A stretch of 64,000 nt of DNA. Origin: Fratercula arctica (taxonomy: Eukaryota > Chordata > Aves > Charadriiformes > Alcidae). Each line of letters starts with the position of its first letter. Position 1 is the stretch's first letter. The notes beneath the pieces are model-generated. The model did not search any database. It saw only the letters and a program-made list of their open reading frames with translations, and was not told where the DNA came from. The position numbers were made by a program, and so were the translations under genes. Positions 63,251 through 64,000 of the stretch are shown here, one piece after another. The stretch lies in contig CANTUZ010000012.1 in the NCBI GenBank assembly GCA_947846985.1, forward strand, positions 21,662,135 through 21,726,134, read 5' to 3'.

Positions 63251-64000
63251 GTGCAGAGAAGAAAAACTGATTAATCCCTGAGGAAGTTATACTTGTATAT
63301 AATATGCATTTTGCACTTAAAGATAAGTTAGAGGAAGGACAGGAAGAAGGAAAATAAACAGAGAGTTGGATCTGAATCTCTACATAGGTAAAATCAAATA
63401 AAATAGAAGAAACTCAAAAAACTGGATACAGTAAAGTCCATCAACTTTCCTGTATCAACACTTACTTTTCCAAACCAAATTCTAGAGATTAGTGAAGAGA
63501 GTGTGTTGGGTTTGGGGTTTTTTTGGTAACAAGAAAATGTTCTAAGTTACAAACACCACCTTAAAACAATACCTTAAAAATGCATTGGAAAAACAGACAA
63601 TTGCAGTTACTATAATTTAATTGTTTCCATTTATCCTGAATGAGAATCAAAGTGCTACTGTAAAAAATACAGCATACTTTAGATGTTGATTCAGGTAATG
63701 ACATAGGAAACATATATGGTGTAGCTAATTACTAAGAAAAAAGCTACAGCAATACAATTATGCACATGAATAAGTTTATGTATGATTACTAAAACCAGAT
63801 GAAAATGAAGTGCTGCAAATAGTTCATCTGGATTAGCAAACAGTCAGTATAATTAAGAGGAAAGCATAACCTGGTCTAGTCTATTTCTTTACATTTCTGG
63901 TTCTATGGAAGTCTACGGTTTTATGATGAAGTAATTAATCCATTTAGACAGCATCCAAACATTTTTTTACCTCCTATACAGATGTAATATACAGGAAGTC
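63251..64000. other. window edge, probably intron of the right-hand gene
   Basis: AT-rich sequence beyond the acceptor at 63249-63250. No further exon was recognised before the window ends. Confidence 0.4.

Noticed and set aside
1..64000. CRISPR arrays, bacterial operons or viral genes
   Set aside because: No regularly spaced repeats and no prokaryotic or viral coding sequence were seen; the window is vertebrate nuclear DNA.

Overview
The window is vertebrate nuclear DNA, most likely from a bird. It carries CR1 retrotransposon fragments, including two with the tail CCCCTACCATTCTGTG seen in neoavian CR1 copies. Introns are compact, most DNA is AT-rich and gene-poor, and there is one very GC-rich single-coding-exon gene. 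There is no bacterial or viral gene content. Most short open frames are chance or shadows.

Three gene loci are supported, all read on the minus strand. (1) VCAM1, 13,935-21,268 (CDS), is reconstructed here from eight exons with consistent phase-1 splice junctions: signal peptide, six intact Ig domains, and a transmembrane/cytoplasmic exon, giving about 630 residues. Its promoter holds a TATA box and two tandem NF-kB sites in the arrangement known from the mammalian gene. A seventh Ig exon lies between Ig domains 5 and 6; it keeps both splice sites but is frameshifted and stopped. (2) GPR88, 57,321-58,412, is an orphan class-A GPCR encoded in one exon inside a CpG island. (3) At the right edge, 61,415-63,248 looks like a mostly untranslated terminal exon with a strong splice acceptor and a poly(A) signal. 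Known vertebrate gene order (CDC14A, GPR88, VCAM1 in the same orientation) makes CDC14A the best guess, but no conserved protein sequence confirms it.

Layout: 1-13.1 kb is intergenic DNA downstream of VCAM1 with several old CR1/L3 fragments; 13.1-21.45 kb is VCAM1 and its promoter; 21.45-56.95 kb is a gene-poor interval with one unexplained 88-codon minus-strand open frame (22,642-22,908) and small tandem duplications; 56.95-58.45 kb is the GPR88 CpG island; 58.45-61.4 kb is intergenic; and 61.4 kb to the end is the candidate CDC14A tail and intron. The genes do not form a pathway: VCAM1 is a cytokine-induced endothelial adhesion receptor for alpha4 integrins, and GPR88 is a striatal Gi/o-coupled orphan receptor. 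They are linked by conserved synteny only.

The most unusual observations are the decaying Ig exon inside VCAM1, the membrane-proximal Ig domain that has lost its second core cysteine, and the unexplained small transmembrane-like frame upstream of VCAM1.
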